Below, piece after piece: positions 36,221-46,100 of a stretch of DNA of 64,000 nt (its first letter is position 1; the number at the start of each line of letters is the position of its first letter). Origin of the DNA: Corynebacterium crudilactis (GTDB lineage: Bacteria; Actinomycetota; Actinomycetes; Mycobacteriales; Mycobacteriaceae); assembly GCF_001643015.1 (NCBI RefSeq), contig NZ_CP015622.1:2059358-2123357 (forward strand), written 5' to 3'. Both the position numbers and the translations under genes were made by a program. The notes below the pieces were generated by a model. The model was not told the DNA's origin. It searched no databases and saw nothing but the letters and a program-made list of their open reading frames with translations.

Positions 36221-37141
36221 ATGGCCTTTAACAAAGCTTTTGATATGCTCCGCTCCCCTGCCGATTCTCCGAAAATTACTTTAGGTCTTATGACACCAGC
36301 AGGACCAGAATTAAGCCACGGCACAATGGTTCCGCCGGAAAATAGCATCGATCTAGCCAGGCAAGCTGAACAATTAGGTTTCAGTGGCATCTGGGTGCGT
36401 GATGTTCCACTGGCCATACCGCAAGGTCTCACAGTCACAGATAAGCAAGCAACATATTTGGATGATCCTTTTCTCATGCTCGGCGCAATGGCAGGAGCAA
36501 CCTCCACAATTGCTCTCGGCACGGCTGCAACCGTCTTGCCACTGCGCCATCCCCTGCATGTGGCTAAATCAGCGTTAACACTCGATCGACTCAGCCAGGG
36601 ACGCTTCGTGCTGGGCATTGGTTCAGGTGATCGGCCCGAAGAGTTTGAGATCTTTGGTAAAAATCTGGACGATCGACGCACAGACATTCAAGCAGGATGG
36701 GCCACTCTGCGCGCCGCTCTCTCCCCTGATCCAACCGAGCGTGCCACCTTAAAATACACGCCCACCACACCACCTGAGTCCCAGATTCCAATGATTGCAG
36801 TGGGTTCTGCTCGCCAAACCGTGCAGTGGATCGCCCGCAATGCTGATGGTTGGGCCACCTATTATCGTCCAGCGGAAGCTCAAGTCGGCCGACTCGACCT
36901 CTGGGATAAGGCACGCGGGGACACCCGGCCATTGCTGATTTCTTCCATGGGTCTGCAACTAACGGAAGGTGACGCACACAAGGAAATCGCTTTGGGCGTC
37001 AAAATTGGCAGCCAAGAGCTGGTTGAGCACTTACACCGCATGTCCAAGATGGGCGTCGACCACGTCATTTTCAATATCCAAGGCCGCCCCGCAGACGAAG
37101 TGCTCAGCCAAATCTCCGAAGAAGTCCTCCCGCACCTTTAA
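36221..37141 (+). CDS. Luciferase-like (LLM class) flavin-dependent oxidoreductase
   Basis: A 306-aa TIM-barrel flavin oxidoreductase of the bacterial luciferase/F420 group. Typical segments are ARQAEQLGFSGIWVRDVP, the glycine-rich GRFVLGIGSGDRPEEFEIFG, and ISSMGLQL. Substrate is unknown. The ATG at 36221 is selected because a TAGGGT box lies 7 nt upstream; the frame is open much further back through the antisense of the NUDIX and cupin genes, but that part has no conserved sequence. A RidA-family gene follows after 48 bases and may share its regulation. Confidence 0.88.
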   Translation: MAFNKAFDMLRSPADSPKITLGLMTPAGPELSHGTMVPPENSIDLARQAEQLGFSGIWVRDVPLAIPQGLTVTDKQATYLDDPFLMLGAMAGATSTIALGTAATVLPLRHPLHVAKSALTLDRLSQGRFVLGIGSGDRPEEFEIFGKNLDDRRTDIQAGWATLRAALSPDPTERATLKYTPTTPPESQIPMIAVGSARQTVQWIARNADGWATYYRPAEAQVGRLDLWDKARGDTRPLLISSMGLQLTEGDAHKEIALGVKIGSQELVEHLHRMSKMGVDHVIFNIQGRPADEVLSQISEEVLPHL

Positions 37142-37176
37142 CGCTGCTTTTCGACGCTCACCTCCGGCGAAACAGC

Positions 37177-37182
37177 TATGGT
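37177..37182 (+). promoter_or_regulatory. Candidate -10 box (TATGGT), leaderless start
   Basis: TATGGT is followed after exactly 7 nt by the ATG at 37190 of the RidA-like gene. It overlaps an alternative in-frame ATG at 37178. Confidence 0.45.
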
Positions 37183-37189
37183 GGGCGAC

Positions 37190-37537
37190 ATGTCGAACGA
37201 TCACCCATATTCCCCAGCAAAACGGGTTGGAAATTTCATCTTTGTTTCTGGAGCATTATCAGTTGATAAAGACTATCAACCCGTTGAAGGCCGAAAAAGC
37301 GCAGTCGATGCAGCCCTTGATCGAATGCGTGAACGCCTCGCCACCGCTGGCGGTGAACTCAAAGATGTCGTGAAACTGACCTATTTTGTCACCGATATCA
37401 GCCTCCGCGAAGAATGCAATGAGCAATTCCGCGAGCATTTCTTAGAAGGTCGCCCGGCGCGATCTTTTGTTGGAGCTGCTGAGCTTCCCTATGGCGCAAC
37501 TGTAGAAATTGATGCGATCGCGATGCTCGAGGACTAG
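37190..37537 (+). CDS. RidA/YjgF/TdcF family protein
   Basis: A 115-aa protein of the RidA superfamily, whose best-known members hydrolyse reactive enamines and imines from PLP enzymes. It keeps the GNFIFVSGALSVD start and the conserved arginine in RPARSFVGAAELP, followed by GATVEIDAIAML. The start at 37190 is supported by a TATGGT box 7 nt upstream; an ATG at 37178 would add four residues. Located between the luciferase-like gene and a repeat-rich gap before thrC, which encodes a PLP enzyme. Confidence 0.88.
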   Translation: MSNDHPYSPAKRVGNFIFVSGALSVDKDYQPVEGRKSAVDAALDRMRERLATAGGELKDVVKLTYFVTDISLREECNEQFREHFLEGRPARSFVGAAELPYGATVEIDAIAMLED

Positions 37538-37623
37538 CTTCTGACTGGTCAGAGGTGAAAGAATCTCCGGATTTTCAGGATTTTTGGCACATGTGTCCGT
37601 TTCGTACGTGCCCATGCGCATAG

Positions 37624-37739
37624 ACCAAACCACAGTGCCCACGGATACAGATTTCATGGACCGTGGGCACTCTCATTTGGTATTCCAACTTCAAAACCGG
37701 ACACAGCTACCCACGAAGTAGATTTTTCAGCTTCGTGGG
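37624..37739. repeat. Dispersed intergenic palindromic repeat, locus B
   Basis: Unit one has 21-bp arms (37624-37644 and 37661-37681) with three mismatches, outer ACCAAA and core GTGCCCACGG. Unit two has a 9-bp perfect stem (37710-37718 and 37731-37739) with core CCCACGAAG. Both match the family at 13371-13510 and 56507-56637. The surrounding gap (37538-37879) holds no supportable gene. Confidence 0.7.
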
Positions 37740-37879
37740 CACTCTCGTTTGCTCTATGCGAAAACCCCACCCAAAGCCCGGAAAAAGTGCCCTCGCAGAA
37801 CTGATTCTAAGCACCTCTAAAAGCTTAAACCATACAAACACTCATTCTAAAAATTGAAGGTCTTAAAAGGCCTCTCAAG

Positions 37880-37923
37880 ACAAACAGCCTGGTCCCCCCT
37901 TAGACAACAAGGGAAACCAGGCT
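37880..37923 (-). terminator. Terminator of thrC
   Basis: Hairpin with AGCCTGGT arms (37886-37893 with 37916-37923) extended by a CCCTT/AAGGG pairing inside. On the minus strand it is followed by GTTTGTCTT. Confidence 0.75.
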
Positions 37924-37937
37924 TTTCCTTAAGGAAA

Positions 37938-39383
37938 TTACTTCACCGGAGTGTTCGCAATTGAATCCACGATGAATTGCTTCACTGCATCGGTATCGTT
38001 TGGCAGATCAGACACATTAAATGGTGCATCCATAATTGCTGCGAAACGCTCAGGGGTTTCTGGTTCTTTACCGATTGCTTCCACGATGGTGTCAGCAAAC
38101 TTCACTGGGAGTGCAGTTTCCAGCACGATGATCGGGGTGTCGATCTCATCGCGCCATTGACGTGCCACATGTACGCCATCGGCAGTGTGTGGATCAATCA
38201 ATACATCTAGGCGCGCATGAACATCAGCGATGGTTGCTACGCGATCTGCGTGGGTAGAGCTACCGGATGCAAAACCGTATTCCTGTGCAGCTTTGCCAAA
38301 GTTGGCATCATCGGACAAGGAGAAACCACCCTGACGCACCTGGGTGCCAAAGAGATCATTCACTCGGGTAGCGTCGCGGCCAAGCAGATCGAAGACGAAT
38401 CGTTCGAAGTTAGATGCGCGAGAAATATCCATTGAAGGTGATGAGGTCTCGTGGGTGTCCGCAGAGCTACGTACCTTGTAATCGCCAGTACGGAAGAACT
38501 CATCCAACACATCGTTTTCGTTGGTGGCTACGATGAGGCGATCAATAGGCAAACCCATCTGGCGGGCAACGTGGCCTGCACAGATATCACCGAAGTTTCC
38601 TGTTGGAACAGAGAAGCTCACCTTTTGATCATTGCTGGTTGTGGTGCGGATCCAGGAGGATACGTAGTACACAACCTGTGCCATCAGACGTGCCCAGTTA
38701 ATGGAGTTCACGGCACCGATGCGGTTGTCTCTCTTAAATTCAGCATCAGCAGAGACTGCCTTGACGACATCTTGGCAGTCATCAAATACGCCATCGAGCG
38801 CAATGTTGAAGATATTTGGATCATCCAGGCCAAACATCTGCGCTTGCTGGAATGGGGTCATGCGTCCTGCTGGGGTGAGCATGAATACTCGGATGCCTTC
38901 GCGTCCACGCATCGCGTATTCGGCTGAGGATCCGGTATCGCCTGAGGTGGCGCCAAGAATATTGATGGTTTCGTTGCGGCGACGGAGCTCGTATTCAAAG
39001 AGCTCGCCGAGAAGCTGCATGGCCATATCTTTAAAGGCTGCAGTAGGGCCTTCAGAAAGGTGGCCTAAGTAAATATTGTCCTCAAGTTCGGTGACTGGGA
39101 CGATGTCCTCGCTGTTGAACTTGGGGTGCGTGTAGGCACGTGCAGTAATGGCCTTGATGTCTGCTACTGGAATGTCATCAACAAACAGAGAGATAACCTC
39201 TGCTGCCAAAGCGGCATAGCCCTCGTTGTCTAATACTTCGCGCCACTTGCTGAGCTGGGCGTCATCGATTTGAGGGTAGTTAGCAGGCAGGTATAGGCCT
39301 CCGTCCGGTGCGAGACCACCCAGCAAAATATCACTGAAGCGGGCAGGTGTACGGCTGGCATCACGCGTCGAAATATAGTCCAC
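37938..39383 (-). CDS. thrC: Threonine synthase
   Basis: A 481-aa PLP enzyme that converts O-phosphohomoserine to threonine. The PLP-lysine motif is GPTAAFKDMAMQ near residue 120, followed by ILGATSGDTGSSA and SVPTGNFGD. Length and sequence match C. glutamicum ThrC as I recall it. The GTG at 39383 is chosen: TAGAGT lies 7 nt upstream on the minus strand (leaderless type) and the remembered N-terminus MDYISTRDAS begins here. The frame stays open 113 codons further, but that part is antisense to a small membrane protein gene and is not conserved. Confidence 0.97.
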   Translation of the reverse strand: MDYISTRDASRTPARFSDILLGGLAPDGGLYLPANYPQIDDAQLSKWREVLDNEGYAALAAEVISLFVDDIPVADIKAITARAYTHPKFNSEDIVPVTELEDNIYLGHLSEGPTAAFKDMAMQLLGELFEYELRRRNETINILGATSGDTGSSAEYAMRGREGIRVFMLTPAGRMTPFQQAQMFGLDDPNIFNIALDGVFDDCQDVVKAVSADAEFKRDNRIGAVNSINWARLMAQVVYYVSSWIRTTTSNDQKVSFSVPTGNFGDICAGHVARQMGLPIDRLIVATNENDVLDEFFRTGDYKVRSSADTHETSSPSMDISRASNFERFVFDLLGRDATRVNDLFGTQVRQGGFSLSDDANFGKAAQEYGFASGSSTHADRVATIADVHARLDVLIDPHTADGVHVARQWRDEIDTPIIVLETALPVKFADTIVEAIGKEPETPERFAAIMDAPFNVSDLPNDTDAVKQFIVDSIANTPVK

Positions 39384-39390
39384 GGCTACA

Positions 39391-39396
39391 ACTCTA
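39391..39396 (-). promoter_or_regulatory. Candidate -10 box (TAGAGT) of thrC
   Basis: On the minus strand TAGAGT is followed after exactly 7 nt by the GTG at 39383. Confidence 0.5.
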
Positions 39397-39521
39397 TCCC
39401 AAGGGGTGACACAATACTCCCCCATGCCGTCCCAAATATCAGCCAGAAGGTGACTTCCCCCATGCAATCCCCTAAAGTGTTGCTGATCACTTTGATTGTC
39501 GGTTTTAGGATGTGCCCACTG

Positions 39522-39758
39522 ATGATATCTCCAGATTTCACCCAAAAGACCCAAGATTCGGTCGAATTTAACCACACTACAAAACCGGCGAAGCAGCTGA
39601 GCCCAATCGAGATTCTTGATCCCGTTCCTGTCTCCAAGTGGAACTTGTACGTTCTTATTGGCTGCACAGTGCTCGTGGTTCTTTTGGTTCTGCTTGGTCC
39701 TTGGCTTTACCCTCAGGTTCAAGATTACACCTCGAACTTTTGGGAACAGTTCAAATAG
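39522..39758 (+). CDS. Small single-helix membrane protein, unknown function
   Basis: A 78-aa protein with a polar N-terminal half (FNHTTKPAKQLSPIEILD) and one strong transmembrane helix near residues 43-64, ending WLYPQVQDYTSNFWEQFK. I do not recognise the family. The start is uncertain: the ATG at 39522 has a TAGGAT box about 10 nt upstream, while a GTG at 39450 would add 24 residues including a second hydrophobic stretch. It is divergent from thrC. Confidence 0.5.
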   Translation: MISPDFTQKTQDSVEFNHTTKPAKQLSPIEILDPVPVSKWNLYVLIGCTVLVVLLVLLGPWLYPQVQDYTSNFWEQFK

Positions 39759-39868
39759 CAGGTGATTTTTCGCTGAAGGCCGCTCAACTATCTAAATCAT
39801 CACACTTACTCTTGGTTGGGGAAGCAAAGTAGCCTTTTTTCACCGCAAGCGGGCTACCCTGATCCACT

Positions 39869-41194
39869 GTGAAGAACAATGATCAACGGCCTTCGCCTCA
39901 ACCAAGACCGCACCCCCGTGAACAAATAACCAAACGAGCCCTTTTAGTCTGGGCTGCAGCGTGTCTAGTGTATATGGCAGCCATAACCAGCCGTACCAGC
40001 TTTGGTGTCGCTGGTGTGGAAGCCATTGATCGTTTTCAGGTAGACGCCACTCGCATTGCAGTGTTTACCTCGGTCCAGGTTGGCGTCTACGCTTTTGCCC
40101 AAATTCCGATGGGCGTGTTGATCGATAAATTTGGCCCTCGTAAATTGCTTGCTATTGGCGCGCTCGTGATGGGCATCGGGCAGCTCATTTTAGGTTTTAC
40201 CGATACTTACGCCATCGCGATTCTTGCCCGCGTTTTTATTGGCGCTGGCGATGCCTCCATTTTCCTTTCTGTGATGCGCATTCTGCCGTTTTGGTTCCCA
40301 CTCAAGCACACACCAATATTTACTCAATTAACTACGTGTTTAGGCCAACTCGGGCAGTTCTTGTCTGCAGTTCCATTCATGATGCTTTTAGGCGCACAGG
40401 GCTGGACTGTTGCGTTCGTCAGCCTTGGCTCCGTGGTGGCTCTAATCGCGATCGCAGCTTTGGTTGCGGTGCGCGATACTCCCGATCAGATAGCACAGAA
40501 CATTCAAGAGAACCCGGATAAACCTCGTTTGCAGGAAAGCTTAAAGCGCATTATTCGGAATCCGCTTCCTTGGCAAGGCTTTTTTATTCACTATGTGCTG
40601 ATGGTATGGCAAACGGTCTTCGCCATGATGTGGGGTGTCCCACTCATGACTCTTGGGATGGGATTATCTCCCACCACTGCTGGTCTGGTACTGAGCATTA
40701 ATACTTTATGCATGGTCATCTGCGCACCAATCATTGGCATTATTTCCGCGCGCCTTGGTTATCGCCGTGACGTGGTTGCGGTGGGCTTATCCTTTTTCCA
40801 AGCAGCAGCGTGGCTGGTTTTCCTCTCCTCCGATGCACCACGCGGATTACTGGCCATTCTTATCGTCAACATCGTCATGGGTATGACCACAGCTGCTTCG
40901 GGTTATGGCTTTGACACCATCCGCGAACGGCTTGATCGCTCCATTTTGGCTACGGGTACGGGATTGGCCAACATGGGTGGTTTCTTATCTTCGATGGTTG
41001 CTGCGCAGGTCATGGGATTCTTACTTGACCACAGCGCGCATGGTAGCACCTATACTTGGGAGGACTTCCGCTTCGGTTTCATCGCGGTAATTGCCACGTG
41101 GGCCGTCGGAGTGGCGGGATTTGTTGTAGCCCGTCTCAAAGGTGGACCGGGGCGCAGAATGCTAGCCCACATTAGGCACACCAAGGAATCTTAA
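39869..41194 (+). CDS. MFS transporter, tandem copy 1
   Basis: A 441-aa major facilitator with 12 predicted helices and the loop 2-3 motif GVLIDKFGPRKLL. A polar, proline-rich 25-residue N-terminus precedes helix 1. It is clearly paralogous to the next gene: both contain TSRTSFGVAGV/GRTSFGVAGV, AVFTSVQVGVYA, AQIPMG and GFDTIREKLD-type segments. The family resembles nitrate/nitrite and sugar-phosphate porters in general, but no substrate can be assigned. The GTG start has a TACCCT box 8 nt upstream. It ends 18 bases before the second copy. Confidence 0.88.
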   Translation: MKNNDQRPSPQPRPHPREQITKRALLVWAAACLVYMAAITSRTSFGVAGVEAIDRFQVDATRIAVFTSVQVGVYAFAQIPMGVLIDKFGPRKLLAIGALVMGIGQLILGFTDTYAIAILARVFIGAGDASIFLSVMRILPFWFPLKHTPIFTQLTTCLGQLGQFLSAVPFMMLLGAQGWTVAFVSLGSVVALIAIAALVAVRDTPDQIAQNIQENPDKPRLQESLKRIIRNPLPWQGFFIHYVLMVWQTVFAMMWGVPLMTLGMGLSPTTAGLVLSINTLCMVICAPIIGIISARLGYRRDVVAVGLSFFQAAAWLVFLSSDAPRGLLAILIVNIVMGMTTAASGYGFDTIRERLDRSILATGTGLANMGGFLSSMVAAQVMGFLLDHSAHGSTYTWEDFRFGFIAVIATWAVGVAGFVVARLKGGPGRRMLAHIRHTKES

Positions 41195-41212
41195 AGATCA
41201 GGACTATTACCT

Positions 41213-42463
41213 GTGGGCGTTGAAAAAGTATCGGGCAAAGCAGTAGTTGTCTGGCTTGCGGCAATGTGCGTGTACATCGTTGCGATTGCTGGTCGTACTT
41301 CTTTTGGCGTAGCAGGAGTCCACGCTATTGATCATTTTGGCATCGATGCCTCCCGCTTAGCAGTGTTCACCTCGGTTCAAGTCGGTGTCTATGCCCTTGC
41401 GCAGATTCCCATGGGCATGCTGGTGGATAGGTTTGGTGCCCGAAAACTGCTGCTGACCGGTGCTTTAATCATGGCTGCTGGCCAACTCATTTTGGCCTTT
41501 ACCGATTCCTATTCCATCGCAATTTTTGCTCGTGTCTTGATCGGCGTCGGCGATTCTTCAGCATTTTTATCAGTCATGCGCATCCTGCCCATGTGGTTTC
41601 CTTTGGCGTGGACTCCCGTGTTGCAACAACTCACGGGTGCTTTTGGTTTTGTGGGTCAGTTTTTCTCCGCCGTGCCGTTTCTTTATATGCTTAATGCTTC
41701 CGGCTGGACGCTTTCTTTCGCTTCGCTAGGCGCTGCCGGCATCATCGTGGCGGTGGCCGCTGCGCTTTTGGTGCGCGATGTACCTGCGGACGGCGAGCCA
41801 GTGAGGCGTGGGGAGGCGTCGATAAGCATCGCTTTTCGCTTGAAATCTGTCTTGACCAGTCTTTATTGCTGGCAAGGCGTGTTCAATCACTGGGTGAGCA
41901 TGGGGCCAGTCATGGTCTTTTTATTGCTGTGGGGTACGCCGATGCTGACGCTCGGGCTTGAGATGAACAACGCAGAAGTAGGTACCGTTCTGACTATTTT
42001 TGGCATCGCAACTGTCATAACCAGTCCACTCACTGGAATTGTGTCCGCGCGTTTGGGCGTGCGCCGCAGCATCATTGGCTTTATTGCTCCAATGGTTCAG
42101 GCAGCGCTCTGGCTTATTCTCTTCGCTTTCGCAGACCAGATTGCGCGCCCTTTGGTGTTTGTCAGCGCGGTCTTGTTCGCGATTTCTTTTAGTTCCCCGG
42201 TGGCGAACTTCGGTTTTGATACCATCCGTGAAAAGCTCGACCGCCGAATCATGGTCGCAGGCACCGGCATGGCTAATATGGGCGCTTATATTTGCGCAAT
42301 GCTGGCCACGCAGCTCATCGGCTTTTTGCTGGACTGGAATGCCCAAGGCCACGCCTATACCTGGTCAGATTTTCAGGTGGCGTGGCTGGGGCTGGCGGTC
42401 GTGTGGCTGGCAGGAATGATCGGGCTTGCGATCTGTTTTAAACTTCAGCGCAGTCGCGCCTAA
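41213..42463 (+). CDS. MFS transporter, tandem copy 2
   Basis: A 416-aa major facilitator with 12 predicted helices, paralogous to the preceding gene and arising from an old tandem duplication. It has the same motifs (GRTSFGVAGVHAID, TSVQVGVYALAQIPMG, MLVDRFGARKLL, NFGFDTIREKLDRRI). It lacks the proline-rich N-terminal extension of copy 1. GTG start at 41213, 18 bases after copy 1, so they are probably cotranscribed. The two could form a functional pair or have diverged in substrate; nothing here decides it. Confidence 0.88.
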   Translation: MGVEKVSGKAVVVWLAAMCVYIVAIAGRTSFGVAGVHAIDHFGIDASRLAVFTSVQVGVYALAQIPMGMLVDRFGARKLLLTGALIMAAGQLILAFTDSYSIAIFARVLIGVGDSSAFLSVMRILPMWFPLAWTPVLQQLTGAFGFVGQFFSAVPFLYMLNASGWTLSFASLGAAGIIVAVAAALLVRDVPADGEPVRRGEASISIAFRLKSVLTSLYCWQGVFNHWVSMGPVMVFLLLWGTPMLTLGLEMNNAEVGTVLTIFGIATVITSPLTGIVSARLGVRRSIIGFIAPMVQAALWLILFAFADQIARPLVFVSAVLFAISFSSPVANFGFDTIREKLDRRIMVAGTGMANMGAYICAMLATQLIGFLLDWNAQGHAYTWSDFQVAWLGLAVVWLAGMIGLAICFKLQRSRA

Positions 42464-42502
42464 ATTGCTTTTCGACGCTTCGACCCACCTGTGACAACTC
42501 GT

Positions 42503-42994
42503 TTAGAAACGTGGGCCACGATTATTTGGACCAAAAGGTCCGAACGGCCCAAAAAATCCGTTTCCGCGAGGTCCGCCAAAGTTGTTTCCTCGATTAAAGC
42601 CACTACCTGCTTCACCGAAACGACCAGAACCACTCAATACATCCATCACACCGTTAACAACAGTGTTCACGCCATCTTTAATGTCATTGACCAGTTCGTC
42701 ATCAAAGTTACGGCTGGACTGGTGGCGACGATCATCCATATTTTCATCATCAATCAAGTCCTCAGCGTAAATCGGACCGTCTTCGCGTGGATGATCGAGC
42801 TCAATCTCAGCGTCATCGAAGGCATCAAAAACATCATCAAAGTGGAGATCCCCATCAAATTCAATGTTGATCACATTGCCTTCAACGTTGAGTTTTTCAT
42901 CTGGATCCACACCCAACTGATGTGCGTAGCCGATAACAGCGGAAAGCTCAGCAAAAGTTGCGTCTGAGAGATCGATAGAAAGCTTGATTGCCAT
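42503..42994 (-). CDS. Acidic protein with Gly/Phe-rich tail, unknown function
   Basis: A 163-aa protein with an unusual layout. Residues 1-80 form an acidic domain (MAIKLSIDLSDATFAELSAV and a run rich in Asp/Glu). Residues 80-125 are mixed, and residues 126-163 are low-complexity Gly, Asn, Phe and Pro with the repeated unit FGPFGPFGP. I recall a gene of this type before glnE in C. glutamicum (cg2444-like). The tail suggests an unstructured or interaction segment. The ATG at 42994 is followed by good coding sequence; upstream context includes AAGTAAGGATC on the minus strand. No function can be given. Confidence 0.78.
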   Translation of the reverse strand: MAIKLSIDLSDATFAELSAVIGYAHQLGVDPDEKLNVEGNVINIEFDGDLHFDDVFDAFDDAEIELDHPREDGPIYAEDLIDDENMDDRRHQSSRNFDDELVNDIKDGVNTVVNGVMDVLSGSGRFGEAGSGFNRGNNFGGPRGNGFFGPFGPFGPNNRGPRF

Positions 42995-43150
42995 GGTGTT
43001 GATCCTTACTTCGAGGGTGGTTGTGCCGGTATGCTTTCTTCCGAGACTACGTCTGATTTTGAAGCGCGTAAACCACTTAGGGGCAAAGATCAGGGAACTC
43101 CCCGAGTCTTTGCCAATACTTCACCGCGACTTAAACTTCGCCGTGGATTT

Positions 43151-46100
43151 TTAGAATTCTTGCTGCTCCATAGAATCCACGCCCCAGAAAATCTCGTCTA
43201 CAATCTGACGACTCTTTCTGGTTACTTTAAGATAATTTTCCAAATATTCCTGATACTCAGTGGGATCCCACCCTGAGGCACCCGCCACCTGTGCAAGCTG
43301 CGGACCAGGTGTCGGTAATTGATCTTGTCGCTTACCCCGAACCAGGACCAGAGCATTTCGGGCAGCTGTCGCAGTCAACCAAGCTTCCCGGAGCGTTTGC
43401 ACCTGCACAGGACTAATAATGTGATGCTGCTCCAGCACTTCCAGCACTTCCAACGTAGACGTGTTGTGCAGTTCCGGGATCTCATGAGCATGCATCATCG
43501 TGAGTAACTGCACAGTCCATTCAATATCTGAGAGCGCTCCCCTGCCCAATTTGGTGTGAGTATTTCGATCCGCACCACGAGGCAAACGTTCATTGTCCAC
43601 GCGTGCTTTCATGCGTCGAACCTCACGCAACTGAGTCTGAGTTGCACCGTCGTCTGGATATCTAAAACGGTCCACCGCTCTGAGAAATTTAATACCTAGT
43701 TCTCGGTCACCAGCCACCCAAGCTGCCCGCAAAAGCGCCTGGATTTCCCATGTTTCACCCCACTTTTCGTAATACTTCACATAAGAACCCACGGTACGCA
43801 CAATCGCACCTGAACGGCCCTCAGGGCGTAATCCAAGATCCACTTCCAACGGCGGGTCTCCTGATGGCTTAGCCAATCGTGCACGCATGGAATCACAGAT
43901 AGCAATAGACCATGTAATAGCAGTATGTTCTTCTACTCCGGCCACTGGTTCACACACAAACATCACATCAGCATCAGAACCATAACCCAGCTCGGCACCA
44001 CCCAATCGGCCCATACCAATGACGGAAATATTTGCCTGCGGTTGATCTGGTTTCGCAGGATCATTCAAAGCAGCCCGAATCTCTGCATCAAGAGCGGCAT
44101 CAAGCACTGCATCCCACACCAAAGACAGACTGTGGCAGACTTCTTGCACACTCAACATATCGAGCAGATCTGCAGAAGCAATTCTGGCTAGTTCTTGCCT
44201 GCGCAAGGACCGAGCTGCTTGAATCGCACGATCGGGAGACTCATGCCGTGACACCGTGGCCTTGATTGCTTTGCTGACCTGGGTAGGGGCTGTCGCTAAC
44301 AATTTAGGCCCCGAAGCCGCATCACCCAGCTGTTTCACAAAATCAGGGGTGGAGATAATCAGCTCAGAAATATAGGGAGAATTGCCCAAAATACGCATCA
44401 AACGTTGCCCAACTACGCCTTCATCACGCAGCATGCGCAAAAACCACACGCGATCATAAGCTGCATCAGAAAGCTTGCGATAGTTTAATAATCCAGCATC
44501 CGGTTCAGCTGTTTGAGAGAGCCATTCCATCAACGTAGGCAACAGCATCGCTTGGATCTTGGCTTTACGGCTCGCGCCAGACGCCAGCGCAGTCAAATGC
44601 TCATAAGCACGATCTGGATGGAGGTAGCCCAATGCGGCAAGCTGAAGTTTCGCCGCATCCGGCGACAACCTAATGGCATCTGCACTCAAATTGACCACAG
44701 AGTTCAGCAATGGCCGGTAAAACAGCTGACTATGCAGAGATTGAATCTGCAGTCGAACTTTTTTTAAATGCCGTTCCATCGCACGTGCTGAGCTCTGTTC
44801 CCTCGATCCGGTAAAACCAGAGGCACGAGCAAGCCAGCGCATATTCCTGCGATCATCAGGTTTCGGAAGCAGATGCGTACGCTTGATTCTTTCCAATTGA
44901 AGACGATGCTCCAACAGGCGCAAAAACTCATAGGATTCAATCAAATTATGGCCATCTTCACGGCCTACATATCCCTGATCCACCAAGACATGCAGTGCGT
45001 TAACCGTCGAGCGCACTCGCAAAGATTCATCAATGCGCCCATGAACCATTTGGAGAAGCTGAACAGCAAATTCCACATCTCTTAAGCCACCACGACCAAG
45101 CTTAAGCTCACGGTCGCGTAAATCCTTGGGAACATTATCCAGGACCCTTCGACGCATCGCCTGAACATCTGTCACAAAGGAATCTCGCTGGCTAGCCTTC
45201 CAAATCATGGGGGAAAGCGCATCAATATAAGAGCTACCAAGATCGATATCGCCCGTCATCGGCCGTGCTTTCAGCAAAGCCTGAAACTCCCATGTCTCAG
45301 CCCAACGCTTGTAATAAGCCACATGAGAATCCAGCGAGCGAACCAACGCACCGCTTTTTCCTTCTGGACGTAAAGCCGCATCCACTTCGAAGAAAGAGTT
45401 ACTACCAATACGGATCAATTCAGCTGCAGTACGTGTTGCTTTAGAATTTGCGGGCTCAGCAACAAAAACCACATCCACATCTGAGATGTAGTTCAATTCT
45501 TGTGCGCCACATTTGCCCATTGCGATGATAGAAAGTGCAGCATCAACCGGTTTTTCGCCATATACATTGGCAATTGCCACTGCTAAAGCTGCAGTTAACG
45601 CAGCATCTGCCAAATCACTAAGCTGCCGGGCAACAGTGCTAAAAGGAACAGGTTCCGCGCCTTTTCGACGTGCATCTGTGGGATAGGTACCAGCTAAATC
45701 ATGAGCAGCGATGCGAGTCAATAATGTGCGGTATGTCCATTTGAGAATACGCTCAGCTTCTTGGCCTGCAATTCCTGCGAGATAAGCACCAGGAGTAGTC
45801 AGATCCTCGGAAGCACTATTGTGAGCCTGCGGATAATCTTCAATCTGCGTTTCTGCAGGTATGGCCTCGACGGACTGCAGCAATACCTGAAACATTTCTG
45901 CCCTGCTAGGAGCGTCCTGCTTCAGCATTTTCCACTGCTGTGGATTGGCAACCAGGTGGTCTCCCACTGCAGAAGATCCACCCAACAATGCAATCAGCCG
46001 AATCTGTAGTTTTTGATCGCTACGAATAGCCTGATCAAGCTCTGCTCTTTCAGCTTCGCCTTCTGCGTCAAGTGCTTGATAGAGCCGAACCAACAAGTTA

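Noticed and set aside
39384..39722. 113-codon N-terminal extension of thrC
   Set aside because: Not part of threonine synthase; the GTG at 39383 has a -10 box 7 nt upstream and gives the expected N-terminus.
43031..43276. 81-codon plus-strand frame between the Gly/Phe-tail gene and glnE
   Set aside because: Half of it is antisense to the glnE 3' end; considered as a haem oxygenase remnant but no matching motif was seen.
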